From NCBI GenBank assembly GCA_040902895.1, contig JBBDWL010000141.1, positions 3,996 to 67,995 of the forward strand: a stretch of 64,000 bases of DNA. The letters run 5' to 3'. Positions 16,388 to 25,858 of the stretch are shown piece by piece; positions within the stretch are counted from its first letter, which is position 1; each line of letters starts with the position of its first letter. This DNA is from JALYRV01 sp040902895 (GTDB lineage: Bacteria > Acidobacteriota > Vicinamibacteria > Vicinamibacterales > SCN-69-37). The position numbers and the translations under genes are program-made. Under the pieces are notes generated by a model. That model did not search any database. It had not been told where the DNA came from and worked only from the letters and a program-made list of their open reading frames with translations.

Positions 16388-19057
16388 ATGAATCTCAGCG
16401 ACCTGAAACTTCGCCTGCGCGCGCTCATCGCGAGGCGGCGCGTCGAGCGCGAGCTCGATGACGAGCTCGCGTTTCACATCGAGTGCGAGACACGGAAGCA
16501 CATCGCCGCCGGTGTGGATCCGGCGGAAGCGCGCGCCCGCGCCCGCGCGCGCTTCGGATCGCCTGCTTTGGTGGCCGACGAGTGCCGCGACGCGCGCGGA
16601 ACGGCCTTCGTCGATTCCTCTGCGCGCGATGTCCTCTACGCGTTCCGCGCGCTCCGGCGCGCGCCGCTCGCCGCTCTCACCATCATCGTCACCCTGGGCC
16701 TCGGCCTCGGTCTGGTCGCCGTCGTCTTCACGTTCTATAACGCGATCTTCCTGCGCGCGGATGCCGTGCGGAACCCCGCCGAGTTGTTCGAAGCCCGGCG
16801 TGCGGTCTCTCCGGGCGTTACCCGTGTGTGGGTCACGCTGACGCGGCACGACTACGACGCGCTCCGGAGCGATACCGACGTGTTCACGCATGCCGCGGCA
16901 ATGCTTCCGGGCATCGAGGCGCGTATCGAGGGGCGCGCGCTCGACGGTACCCTCGTCACCCGCAATTTCTTTCAGATGGTGGGCGCCGGCGCGGCGCTGG
17001 GACGCCCGCTGCAGGCGGCTGATGACGAGCGGCACGCCGGGCGTCCGGTCGTCGTGCTCAGTCACCGGGGTTGGACCAAGCTGTTCGGCAACGATTCGGC
17101 GGTGATAGGCCGGCCGCTGGTTCTGAACGGCGTGCGGACCGAGATCATCGGCGTCATGCCGCCCGGCTTTCGCGGGTTGGCCGTCTCGCCTCCGGACTTC
17201 TGGGCGCCGCTCGACCTGCTCGATCAGTTTCGCCAGGCGATGGCAGGGAAAGAAGATGCGGTCGCGATTGAGGTTGTCGGACGGCTGAAGCCCGGCGTGT
17301 CGAGCGAGGCCGCGACAGCACGCCTGACGGCGTGGGCGTCGGCAAACCCCGCGATGCAGGAGGTGAACGGCCGTCCCAAATCGATGTTCCTGAAACCCAG
17401 ACAGGGCACCGCGTCCGTCGATCTGCTCGATGGCCTGCGGCGGTTGGCGCCCCTCTTCTTCGCCTTCGGATTAATCCTTCTGATTGGCTGCGCCAACGTG
17501 GCCAACCTGCTGCTCGCCCGCGGCATCGCCCGCCAGCGTGAGATCGGCGTCCGGCTGTCGCTCGGAGCCTCGCGCATGCGCATCATCAGGCAGCTCCTCA
17601 CCGAAAGTCTGCTGCTCGCGCTGGCGGCCGCGGTCTGCGGGTTCGTGATCTTGCGCCTCGCACTCAACGCCGGCACCTATGCAGCGGTCAATACGCTGGC
17701 CCCGGCGCTGGCCGAGCAGGTCAGTGTCGCGGCCTCGGCGGCCGACTGGCGCGTCGGTGTCTTCCTGTTGTGCGGCGCCATCGTCTCGACGGCCTTCTTC
17801 GGCCTCGTTCCGGCGCTTCAGGCCACTCGTCCGGAGCTGGTGCGGACGATGCGGGGAGAGGTCACGAGAGATGCGCGCCCGAGCCGCGCTCGAAACGCGC
17901 TCATCGCCGTGCAGGTCGGCGCGTCAGCCGCGCTGTGCATTTGCGCGGCCGTGTTTCTCCGTAGCGCGCTTGCTGCCGCGAGTGTCGAGCCCGGGCTGCG
18001 GACATCGGACACGGTGCTGGTCGAGATCGCGAACGAGTCGACGCGCGCTGCGATGCTGCAGGCCGTGAACACCGACCCCGCTGTCGCGGCCGTCGCGGCG
18101 TCATGGCCGCACGGGGTCGGCGGCGAGAACGCGGTCGCGAAAGGCTGGGCCACGCTGCCGGTGGAGCACAAATTCGTGTCGCCGGAATATTTCGGACTGC
18201 TCGACATCCACGTCGTGCAGGGCCGCGTGTTCACCCCGCAGGAGCGGAGCCCAGGAGCGGGGGTCGCCGTCGTGTCTCAAAGAGAAGCGCGCCGGTTGTG
18301 GCCGGATCGGAACGCCGTCGGGCAGGTCATGGAGCTCGAAGCGTTCGAGCGGCGCGGCCCGGCTCGGCCTGGAGACGAAGCCTCGACGCCGCAGCTGCCG
18401 TTCCGTGCTTTCACGGTTGTCGGCGTCGTGCGGGACGCGTGGATCGGCCTCGGCATGTTCGAGCGGATTGACGCCGGCGTCTATCTGCCCATTAGCGCAC
18501 AAAGTCCTGGCACGTCGCTGACGCTTCGCGTGCATGGCGATCCGGATCAGGCGAGCCGTGGATTGATGGAGCGCCTCGCGAAGGTCGATCCCGCGATCGG
18601 CGGAATCGGGACGATGCGTGCGATCGCGGGCAGGGCTGCCTTCATCCTGCAGACTGTCTTCTGGCTGACGGCCGTGTTGGGGATTCTGGCGCTGGTGCTA
18701 ACGGTGTCGGGCCTGTTCAGCGTCCTGTCATATGTTGTCGCGCAGCGCTCAAAGGAGATCGGCGTCCGGATGGCGCTCGGCGCAAGGCCGCGTGACATCG
18801 CGCGGCTCGTGTTGTCGCAGTCGGCTCGGCCGGTCGGCGCGGGACTCGCCGTGGGAGCCCTGCTGGCCGGGTCAGTCGCGACCGTCCTGATGGCAACGCG
18901 GGCGGCCTCTGGCATCGCCGAGATCGTGCACACGTTCGATGCGGTGGCGTACGCGGCCAGCCTGTTCTGCATCGTGGCCGCCTGTGCGCTGGCCGCCTGG
19001 GTTCCCGCGATGCGCGCTGCCCGCATCGATCCGGTCGCCACGCTCAGGCAGGACTGA
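16388..19057 (+). CDS. MacB/FtsX-like orphan ABC permease (acidobacterial duplicated type)
   Basis: An 889-residue membrane protein with two MacB_PCD/FtsX repeats. A short N-terminal cytosolic leader (RVERELDDELAFHIECETRK, then ARARARARFG) is the hallmark of the permeases found next to padR in Acidobacteriota. The first membrane segment is near residues 95-120, a periplasmic domain runs to about 350, and FtsX membrane triplets lie near 355-480 and again near 750-880 with the loop RQREIGVRLSLGASRMRIIR and its duplicate QRSKEIGVRMALGARPRDIA. No ATPase gene adjoins, hence 'orphan'. Function, possibly macrolide or lipid export or stress sensing, is unknown. It is co-transcribed with padR; its end overlaps the convergent nrfD-like gene by 14 bases. 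Confidence 0.9.
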   Translation: MNLSDLKLRLRALIARRRVERELDDELAFHIECETRKHIAAGVDPAEARARARARFGSPALVADECRDARGTAFVDSSARDVLYAFRALRRAPLAALTIIVTLGLGLGLVAVVFTFYNAIFLRADAVRNPAELFEARRAVSPGVTRVWVTLTRHDYDALRSDTDVFTHAAAMLPGIEARIEGRALDGTLVTRNFFQMVGAGAALGRPLQAADDERHAGRPVVVLSHRGWTKLFGNDSAVIGRPLVLNGVRTEIIGVMPPGFRGLAVSPPDFWAPLDLLDQFRQAMAGKEDAVAIEVVGRLKPGVSSEAATARLTAWASANPAMQEVNGRPKSMFLKPRQGTASVDLLDGLRRLAPLFFAFGLILLIGCANVANLLLARGIARQREIGVRLSLGASRMRIIRQLLTESLLLALAAAVCGFVILRLALNAGTYAAVNTLAPALAEQVSVAASAADWRVGVFLLCGAIVSTAFFGLVPALQATRPELVRTMRGEVTRDARPSRARNALIAVQVGASAALCICAAVFLRSALAAASVEPGLRTSDTVLVEIANESTRAAMLQAVNTDPAVAAVAASWPHGVGGENAVAKGWATLPVEHKFVSPEYFGLLDIHVVQGRVFTPQERSPGAGVAVVSQREARRLWPDRNAVGQVMELEAFERRGPARPGDEASTPQLPFRAFTVVGVVRDAWIGLGMFERIDAGVYLPISAQSPGTSLTLRVHGDPDQASRGLMERLAKVDPAIGGIGTMRAIAGRAAFILQTVFWLTAVLGILALVLTVSGLFSVLSYVVAQRSKEIGVRMALGARPRDIARLVLSQSARPVGAGLAVGALLAGSVATVLMATRAASGIAEIVHTFDAVAYAASLFCIVAACALAAWVPAMRAARIDPVATLRQD

Positions 19058-19844
19058 CCGGCGCCGCCGACCGGCGTCCTGCTTCGAGCCAGGCAAGCCG
19101 CGTGAGCAGCGATCCTGCAAGCGTGACGATCGCCGCCGCGATGCGCATCCCTGTGACAGCCGCACCGAGCAGCCGCAGTGCCAACGGCAGCGGGCCCGAC
19201 AGGATCCCGGCGCTGTGCATCAGCCGGCCTGCCGACGACCCGCGTCGGATAAATACGACGATCAGTAGTGTTTCCACCGCACTGGCCAGGATGCCGAGTG
19301 CGTTCATCGCGGCCGTGCGATGTCCGAGCAACTCGAGCATCGACACGGCGGCGCCCAGACCTGACGCGCCAAAGTGGATCGGCAGCACATCGACGTTGCG
19401 CGCCCACACCGGTATCGCGGTTGCTCCGATGAGGACGCCCGTGTAGGTCGCGAGGATGGCGCCGGTCAGCGCCGCGATCGCGGTCGCGACGTCCGCAAGC
19501 ACCCCGAGCGGCAGCAGTGCGACGATGGCGGCGTTGGAGAAGATCACCAGCGTCCACGCGCCGACCGACATCGGACTTCGCAGCTTGAAGACGCGGAGCA
19601 TGTTGAGAAAACGTGCGGGGCGTCCGAGATCGGAGATCAACAGCAGCGGCGAGATGCCGCCGCCGATAGCCGCAATCCACTTCGCATCGCGCACCAGCGA
19701 GTCTGGCGCGACGCCGGCAAATTGCGCCGTCGCCGCGATCACCGCCGCTGCGCCGGCGAGGCCTCCGATGAAGAAATACAGCGGCACCTCCCACGTCCAC
19801 ACAGGCGGCTTGAGGAGCGGCGCCCCGCGGTAGTTCACCGGCAC
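19044..19844 (-). CDS. nrfD: NrfD/PsrC-like membrane anchor subunit of formate dehydrogenase
   Basis: A 266-residue integral membrane protein with about eight hydrophobic segments and the family opening PVWTWEVPLYFFIGGLAG. NrfD-type subunits carry quinone-linked electron transfer for molybdoenzyme plus iron-sulfur modules. It follows the iron-sulfur subunit by 3 bases and so is the third gene of the formate dehydrogenase operon, suggesting formate oxidation feeds the quinone pool. The start is GTG 19844; no ATG fits the conserved N-terminus. The 3' end overlaps the convergent permease gene by 14 bases. Confidence 0.85.
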   Translation of the reverse strand: MPVNYRGAPLLKPPVWTWEVPLYFFIGGLAGAAAVIAATAQFAGVAPDSLVRDAKWIAAIGGGISPLLLISDLGRPARFLNMLRVFKLRSPMSVGAWTLVIFSNAAIVALLPLGVLADVATAIAALTGAILATYTGVLIGATAIPVWARNVDVLPIHFGASGLGAAVSMLELLGHRTAAMNALGILASAVETLLIVVFIRRGSSAGRLMHSAGILSGPLPLALRLLGAAVTGMRIAAAIVTLAGSLLTRLAWLEAGRRSAAPVSPA

Positions 19845-19847
19845 AGG

Positions 19848-20645
19848 CTATGACGAGAAATAGCGCAGCGCGACGAATGCGCTTGCGATGAGGCCCGCCG
19901 ACGCGGCCAGCGCCGAGGTCCATCCGGCCCGCAGGTGCACTGCCGGCATCACCGGATTCACTGGAAGGTTGAACGCGTCGGGATCGCCGCGAAGCACGAA
20001 GAGTGCATGAATGCCGCCGACGCTCGTGTTCGACGCGTCATAGAGCGTCGCATCAACGACGCCGCGTGCCTGGAGCGTCTGAACGCGCGCGGCTGCCTTC
20101 GCCTGCATCTCGGCCAGCGGTCCAAACAGAATCGATTCGGTCGGACACGCAGTTGCGCACGCGGGCGTGAGTCCGGCTTTCTGACGGTCGTAACAGAATG
20201 TGCACTTGAACGCGCGCCCGTCGCCGGGCCGCCTGTCGATCACACCGAACGGACACGTCACCACACAGTAGCCGCAGCCGTTGCAGACGTCTTCCTGCAC
20301 GAACACGCCGCCGAATTCGGTGCGCACGATTGCGCCGGTGGGGCAGCCCTCGAGGCAGCCGGCGTTTTCGCAGTGTTTGCACACGTCCGATGAAAACTGC
20401 CAGTCGGGGTTGCCTGGCTTGCCCGCCGAAGCCTCGGCGAAGGCGGGTTGCTGGTTGCTGGTGCACGACGACTCAACGAATTTGACGTGTCTCCATGTCG
20501 AGTGCCCCAAAGTGCCGGTGTTGTCGTACGAGTGGCCGCTCCAGGCGTAGCCGTCGGCGGGCACGTCGTTCCATTCCTTGCAGGCGACTTCACATGCCTT
20601 ACAGCCGATGCACAGCGTACTGTCCGTGAGAAATGCCGTGATCAT
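19848..20645 (-). CDS. fdhB: Formate dehydrogenase iron-sulfur subunit (FdhB/HybA-type, four [4Fe-4S])
   Basis: A 265-residue ferredoxin-like electron-transfer subunit. Cysteine clusters appear as CIGCKACEVACKEWN, CKHCENAGCLEGCP, CNGCGYCVVTCPFG and the CTFCYDR/CATACP set, enough for four [4Fe-4S] clusters. A hydrophobic segment near the C-terminus (SALAASAGLIASAFVALRYF) anchors it. It overlaps fdhA by ATGA. Between residues about 60 and 76 an insertion reading SNQQPAFAEASAGKPGNP is encoded by a dispersed repeat (see the repeat at 20416-20463) and separates the first cluster from the second without breaking the frame. Confidence 0.9.
   Translation of the reverse strand: MITAFLTDSTLCIGCKACEVACKEWNDVPADGYAWSGHSYDNTGTLGHSTWRHVKFVESSCTSNQQPAFAEASAGKPGNPDWQFSSDVCKHCENAGCLEGCPTGAIVRTEFGGVFVQEDVCNGCGYCVVTCPFGVIDRRPGDGRAFKCTFCYDRQKAGLTPACATACPTESILFGPLAEMQAKAAARVQTLQARGVVDATLYDASNTSVGGIHALFVLRGDPDAFNLPVNPVMPAVHLRAGWTSALAASAGLIASAFVALRYFSS
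20416..20463. repeat. Repeat-derived in-frame insertion: palindrome plus CCAGCAACC arm
   Basis: On the minus strand the arm motif ACCAGCAACCAGCAACC is followed directly by a palindromic block whose outer arms are CCCGCC and GGCGGG around a CCGA/TCGG inner stem. Together they add about 16 residues inside fdhB. The arm motif is the same as in the structured elements at 46494 and 60190 and in the gene at 56020. Confidence 0.6.
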
Positions 20646-23600
20646 CGTGGTTCCACGCGGCAGACGAGCGCCTTCGATTCCATGATGCGCACGTTGGGTT
20701 CTTCCGACATCGGGATCAGATCGTTGACGATGTCGCCGGTGACGAGGCCGCGGCTGCCCCAGTGATAGGGAAGTCCTACCTGGTGCACGGTGCGGCCGTC
20801 GATGACGAGCGGCCGCATGCGTCCCGTGACGAGCGCCCGTGCGTGGATGGCGCTGCGCGGTGTGATCACGCGCACCATCGCGCCGTTCGCGATGCCGCTG
20901 GCGGCCGCGAGCTCCGGCGAGATCTCGCAGAACAACTCTGGCTGCAACTCGGCGAGATGCGACAGCGTGCGGCTCATGCCGCCGGCAGTATGGTGCTCGG
21001 TCAGCCGATAAGTGGTCAGCACGTGCGGATAGTCGTCATCCGCCTGCCGCGCATAGACGTTGTCGGCGCGCTGATGTTTGTTCGCCGCAGGATTCGTCTC
21101 CTGCCGATACATGACGTTGGCTACCGGCGACTCCAGCGGCTCGTAATGCACGGGCAGTGGCCCGTCCTTGAGGCCCGACGCCACCCACAGCCACCCCACC
21201 CCATCGTCATGCATGATGAACGGATGCGTGCCGCCGATGCCGGCGTCGCCCTCGGCGCCGCGCGGCGGAACGTAATCGGGAGGCTTGGTGCGATTGAAGT
21301 CGGGCGTGTCGAGGCCTGTCCATTCGCGCGCCGCCGCGTCCCACCAGACAAGCGCCTTGCGATCGCTCCACGGGTGCCCATCGGGACGTGCCGAGGCGCG
21401 GTTATAGAGGATGCGGCGATCGGCGGGCCATGCCCATCCCCAGCCGTGGCCGTATGTGCCTGACGCTTCGCGCTCGCGCGCGCGGTTGCGATCGGCAGAT
21501 GGAAACACGCCTGAGTAAATCCAGCAGCCGCAGCGCGTGGAGCCGTCGGCCTGCAGCTCTGAGAATCCAGAAAGATGGCGGCCGTCGGCGCCAGTGCCGT
21601 TGATTTCCGCGAGCACGTGTTCGATGACCGGCTCGCCGGCGGCGGTTTCGGGATACTTCCACTCGAGCGCGTTGAGGGCGGCGTTCGTCGGCCGCGCGTC
21701 GCGCGCGGCGCGTGCCTTCAGACGCTTCGCGAGTCCGTGCACGAACCAGGCTTCACTTCGCGCCTCACCAGGCGGATCGACGGCCCGGTCGTGCCACTGG
21801 AGCAGGCGCTGCGTGTTGGTGAAGCAGCCATCTTTCTCTGCATGGCCCGCCGCGGGGAAAAAGAAGACTTCCGTGTCGCACTCCGGTTGTTCCTGCCAGA
21901 ACTCCGCCGTCTCGGTCAGCACGAGATCGCGGACCACCGCCCACTTCAATCGGCCGAGCGCCTTTCGTTCGAGCGCGGCATTCGGCCCGCCTACCGCCGG
22001 ATTCTGCCCCATGACGAACAGGCCTTCGAGACCGCCATCGGCCATCTCGAGCCAGTAGCCCATGAACGAGTGATTGCCCGTGAGCCGCGGCACGAAGTTG
22101 AACCCGAAATCGTTCTCGCGCGTGGCCGCCTCGCCGTACCAGGCCTTCAGCAGGCTCACGAGATAGCGATCGAGATAGGCCCACCAGCCGCGCTTCGTGC
22201 GATAGCGCGCGATGAATCGCTGGAGCGAAGCGCTGTCGTCGCCAAAGACCGGCATCGGAATATAGCCCGGCAGGATGTCGTACAGCGTCGGGATGTCGGT
22301 CGATCCCTGGATCGACGCGTGACCGCGCAGCGCGAGAATGCCGCCGCCCGGCCGGCCGACGTTGCCGAGCAGCAGCTGCAGGATCGCCGCGGCCCTGATG
22401 ATCTGCACGCCGGTTGAATGCTGCGTCAGGCCGACGGCATAACAGATCGTGCCCGTGCGATCGGGTCCCGACGCCGCAGTGTAGCGCGCGGCAATGTCGA
22501 GAAAGTCTTTCGCGGGTATGCCGCACGCGCGCTCGACCATCTCCGGCGTGTAGCGCGCGAAGTGCCGCTTCAGNNNNNNNNNNNNNNNNNNNNNNNNNNN
22601 NNNNNNNNNNNNNNNNNNNNNNNNNNNNNNNNNNNNNNNNNNNNNNNNNNNNNNNNNNNNNNNNNNNNNNNNNTGCCGCACGCGCGCTCGACCATCTCCG
22701 GCGTGTAGCGCGCGAAGTGCCGCTTCAGGTGCTGGAAGACACAGCGAGGATGAGTGAGCGTCGGATCGCGCTTCGGCTCACCTCCTGTTTCGGCGTCAGC
22801 CTGCTCCCGCGCGTGGGCGCCGCGAATTTCACCGGCGTTGCTCATGCGGGCGTTCTGTCCTTCATAGGCCCACGTTGATGGGTCGTACGCGTTTCGCTCG
22901 CCATCCCATCCCGAGAAGAACCCATCGAGATCCTCGGGGCCTTGGTAGCGCTCGTCAATCAGCACCGACGCGTTCGTGTAGGCCTCGACATACTCGCGGA
23001 ACTCGAGCCCGCGATCGAGCACGTAGTGGATCAGGCCACCGAGCAAGACGACATCGCTGCCCGCACGCAACGGCACCCACACGTCGGCCATCGCAGATGT
23101 GCGCGTAAAACGCGGATCGACATGAATGACGGTCGTGCCTTGTTCGCGCGCGCGGACGACCCAGCGGAATCCCACCGGGTGCGCTTCGGCCATCGACGAG
23201 CCGATGATGAGAATCGCGTCAGCGTTGACGAGATCCTGCTGCGTCGTGGTGGCGCCGCCGCGTCCGAACGAGGTGCCCAGACCGGGCACCGTGGAGCTGT
23301 GTCATATGCGCGCCTGATTGCTGACGGCGACCATGCCGAGCCCGCCGGTGAAGAGCTTCTTGATCAGATAGTTCTCTTCGTTGTCGAGCGTCGCGCCGCC
23401 AAGGTGCGCGATCGAGCGGCACTGCATCAGCGCCCGGCCGTTGCGTTCGGTCTCGAAGCCGCGCTCCCGCGACTCCCAGATGCGATCCGCAACCATGTCC
23501 ATGGCGGTCTCGAGATCCAGCTCCTGCCATTCGCGGCCGCGAGGCGCGCGGTAGCGGACCTTCGTCTGCCGTCCTGCATGCGTCAGCAGCTCGTGGCTGG

Positions 23601-23841
23601 CGGCACCCTTCGGACAGAGATGTCCCTCGGAGATCGGCGAGGCGGGATCGCCTTCGATCGAGATGATTTGATTGCCGCGATGGAAGATCAGCTGGCCGCA
23701 GCCGACCGCGCAGTACGGGCAGACCGAGCGCGCCACGCGCGCGCCGGCATTCTTCGGTGTGAGATCGCGCGTGCGATCCGTCATCGCATCGGTGCCGGTG
23801 CCGCTGGTCCAGCCTTTGAGCTGCTCGAAGACAGGCCACAT
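20642..23841 (-). CDS. fdhA: Formate dehydrogenase alpha subunit, selenocysteine- and molybdopterin-dependent
   Basis: This catalytic subunit oxidises formate to CO2. It starts at ATG 23841, overlapping the glcD-like stop (TGATG). The N-terminal [4Fe-4S] site is CPYCAVGC at residues 41-48 with the fourth Cys in GHLCPKG. Codon 180 is an in-frame TGA (23302-23304) in the context NQARI-TGA-HSSTVPGLG, matching the selenocysteine of FdnG/FdhF; a SECIS hairpin follows. Molybdopterin-binding domains continue to 20642. The reading frame is split by a false gap; removing 100 N and one copy of the 55-base overlap gives 3,045 bases, exactly 1,015 codons. There is no twin-arginine signal, so the enzyme is probably cytoplasmic and anchored by the NrfD-like subunit. 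Confidence 0.92.
22519..22728. other. False assembly gap with 55-base duplicated flanks
   Basis: The 55 bases at 22519-22573, just before the 100 N run (22574-22673), are repeated exactly at 22674-22728 after it. The two contigs overlap and were scaffolded instead of merged. Collapsing the overlap restores the fdhA reading frame, so no sequence is missing. Confidence 0.95.
23272..23304 (-). promoter_or_regulatory. Bacterial SECIS element downstream of the fdhA UGA
   Basis: Read on the minus strand: UGA (23304-23302), 11 bases, then stem GGTGCCC (23290-23284), loop GGTCT (23283-23279) and stem GGGCACC (23278-23272). The 7-bp perfect stem, the 11-base distance and the GGUCU loop match the SelB-binding hairpin of Escherichia coli fdhF. 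Confidence 0.93.
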
Positions 23842-25400
23842 CACGAGAACAATACTCCGGGCGCGAGCTTCCAGTCTGGATCGAGCACGCGCTTGATCGC
23901 GCGCATGCTCTCGATGCCCTCGTCACCATACAGCTGGCGCAGCAGCGCCTGTTTCACCGGATGGCGGCCCACGCCATGCTCGGCGAGCGGACATCCGCCG
24001 AGGCGGGCCACCTCAACTCCGAACTCGAGGATCGCCTCCTTGCCCGTTTCGACATCGGCATAGGAGCGGGGGATGACGTTGGGGTGGACGTTGCCGTCAG
24101 AAATGTGTCCCCAGATTGCGAAGTCGAGGCCGCGCGCGCCGAAGCCGCGTCGATAGATCTCCATCATGTCGGCGAAGCGCTCGAACGGCACGATCATGTC
24201 AGCGGCGGTCTTCGAGATGCGCTCGTCCTGATGCTTGGCCTCGCCAACGCGCCGGTTGACGCCGGTCGGCGCCGCCTCACGCACGGCAAGAATCTGTTTC
24301 GCGCGGCGCTCGTTGCCGGGCATCGCGATCTCGGTGCGCTCGAGGACGCCATACGTGTCGAGCAGCCGGGTGAATCGCGCGAGCTCGGTGTCGCGTGCGT
24401 CGGCCTCCAGCGCGCCGGCGATCTGATCGAGACCCTCCGCATCCGACAAGTCGGCTGGCAGCTCGAGCTGCACGATGAGCAGAATCACGGCGTCTGACGG
24501 AATAGTCACGCCGTTCTTCACATCCTCGCCGTCTTCCCGGACGATGTGAATGCAGCGCCGATCGAGATGCTCGATGGCGGCCACTGCGGGCATCGCGCGA
24601 AGGGCGGCGACAAGCCGCAGGGCCTCGGCCTCATCGGTCAGCGTCAGCAGCGCGAGCGCCTGCCTGGGTTTCACGGGCAGCACGCGGAAGGTCACGCTTG
24701 TGATCACCGCAAGCGTGCCTTCGGATCCAATGAACAGATCGATGAGATCCATTTCTGGCGCGGCGAAGTAGCCGGCCGATACTTTGGGCACGTCGGGCAT
24801 CTGATAGCTGCCCGGAACGACCTTTCGCGTGCCATGAGCGCATACGATCTCGAGATGCGGTTCGGCTTTCGTCACGCCGCGCTCGATGTCGAGCGCGCAT
24901 CCGCACGTCAGCATGCAGGTGAGCGCATCCACCCACGCGCGCGTCGTGCCGTACTTGAATGTGGCAGCGCCCGCGGCGTTGGTCGCGACAACACCGCCCG
25001 CGAACGCACCCATGAACGTTGGCACGGGCGGAAACCAGGCACCCCACGTGTCGAGCGCTTCCTGCAGGCTCGCGAGCGGCACGCCCGCGCCGGCGCGCAC
25101 GTGATCCGCGCTCGCGCGTTCGATCCCGATCAGCTTGTGCGTGCTGAGGACGATGCCGCCGTGAGGCGTGGCGCCGCCGGTGAGTGAAGACTGTGCGCCC
25201 GCGATCAGAATCGGCGCGTGTGATGTGAGGAGTGCCGCGACCGCGGCCTCTGAGTGTGGCCGCGCCACGCCGTCGGCATGACCGCCGGGGAAGTGGGCGG
25301 CGTCGCGAAGGAACCCGTCGACGATGGCCGGCTCTTGTTCCAGCGACGCGTGGGATGACCCCGCGGCGTCCCGGGCGATGATGCGATGGGTCGGCGGCAT
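23841..25400 (-). CDS. FAD-linked oxidase, D-lactate/glycolate dehydrogenase type (GlcD-like)
   Basis: A 519-residue flavoprotein of the PCMH/VAO class. The FAD-binding half (residues about 40-240) shows ILIAGAQSSLTGGATPHGG, GAWFPPVPTFMGAFAGGVV, TNAAGAATFKYG and FIGSEGTLAVITSVTFRVLP. The C-terminal half carries the GlcD-type block WGHISDGNVHPNVIPRS with its metal-binding histidines and LAEHGVGRHPVK. The family oxidises 2-hydroxy acids such as D-lactate or glycolate and passes electrons to quinone or another carrier; a D-2-hydroxyglutarate-like substrate is equally possible. The stop overlaps the fdhA start, suggesting coordinated use of a C1/C2-C3 acid electron donor. Confidence 0.85.
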   Translation of the reverse strand: MPPTHRIIARDAAGSSHASLEQEPAIVDGFLRDAAHFPGGHADGVARPHSEAAVAALLTSHAPILIAGAQSSLTGGATPHGGIVLSTHKLIGIERASADHVRAGAGVPLASLQEALDTWGAWFPPVPTFMGAFAGGVVATNAAGAATFKYGTTRAWVDALTCMLTCGCALDIERGVTKAEPHLEIVCAHGTRKVVPGSYQMPDVPKVSAGYFAAPEMDLIDLFIGSEGTLAVITSVTFRVLPVKPRQALALLTLTDEAEALRLVAALRAMPAVAAIEHLDRRCIHIVREDGEDVKNGVTIPSDAVILLIVQLELPADLSDAEGLDQIAGALEADARDTELARFTRLLDTYGVLERTEIAMPGNERRAKQILAVREAAPTGVNRRVGEAKHQDERISKTAADMIVPFERFADMMEIYRRGFGARGLDFAIWGHISDGNVHPNVIPRSYADVETGKEAILEFGVEVARLGGCPLAEHGVGRHPVKQALLRQLYGDEGIESMRAIKRVLDPDWKLAPGVLFS

Positions 25401-25433
25401 GATCCGGCTGCGATACGCGCCAGGCGTCCGCTG

Positions 25434-25841
25434 CTACGGCTTGATGACTCGTTGCTGGCCGTCCGCGCCTCGCAGTGTCACGCTCGTGGTCGTCTGCCGT
25501 TCGGTGGTGCCGGTCCTGCGGGCGATGATGTGCACGCCCGGTTCGGTGGCCTCGTCGAGCAGCAACAGCCCGGAGCCGCGCTGGTCGGCGCCAAGCTTCA
25601 CACGAATCGTGCCCGTCCGGTCGACGAGCCTGAACACCACTTCGCCTTCGGGCTCGACGTTGAGGCGCGACCGAATCTGACCGCGCTCGTCAACAAGTTC
25701 CAGTCTGTGCGTCCGGACGACTGGCACCACGTCCTGCGATGGGGCGGCGGCGGCCGCCGTTGGGAGCCGTCCCGCCAGGATCAGCACCAGCAGCACGAGG
25801 TTGACGACAGTCAGCGCCAGCGCTGCGCGTTGTAGCTTCAT
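25434..25841 (-). CDS. Hypothetical membrane-anchored protein (135 aa)
   Basis: An N-terminal membrane anchor (ALALTVVNLVLLVLILAG, residues 7-24) is followed by a soluble domain of alternating strands (LELVDERGQIRSRLNV, VVFRLVDRTGTIRVKLGAD) that reads like a small repeated beta structure. It lies between the amidohydrolase and the GlcD-like gene on the same strand, with short gaps on both sides, and is probably in the same transcript. No function was recognised. Confidence 0.75.
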   Translation of the reverse strand: MKLQRAALALTVVNLVLLVLILAGRLPTAAAAAPSQDVVPVVRTHRLELVDERGQIRSRLNVEPEGEVVFRLVDRTGTIRVKLGADQRGSGLLLLDEATEPGVHIIARRTGTTERQTTTSVTLRGADGQQRVIKP

Positions 25842-25858
25842 GAGAACTCTCCTTCGTT

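Noticed and set aside
22519..22728. Biological 55-bp direct repeat in fdhA
   Set aside because: The same length recurs at the other gap, and each copy ends exactly at the N run, so it is a contig overlap.
23302..23304. Nonsense mutation making fdhA a pseudogene
   Set aside because: The codon coincides with the family's selenocysteine, is followed by a canonical SECIS, and both halves are intact and in phase.
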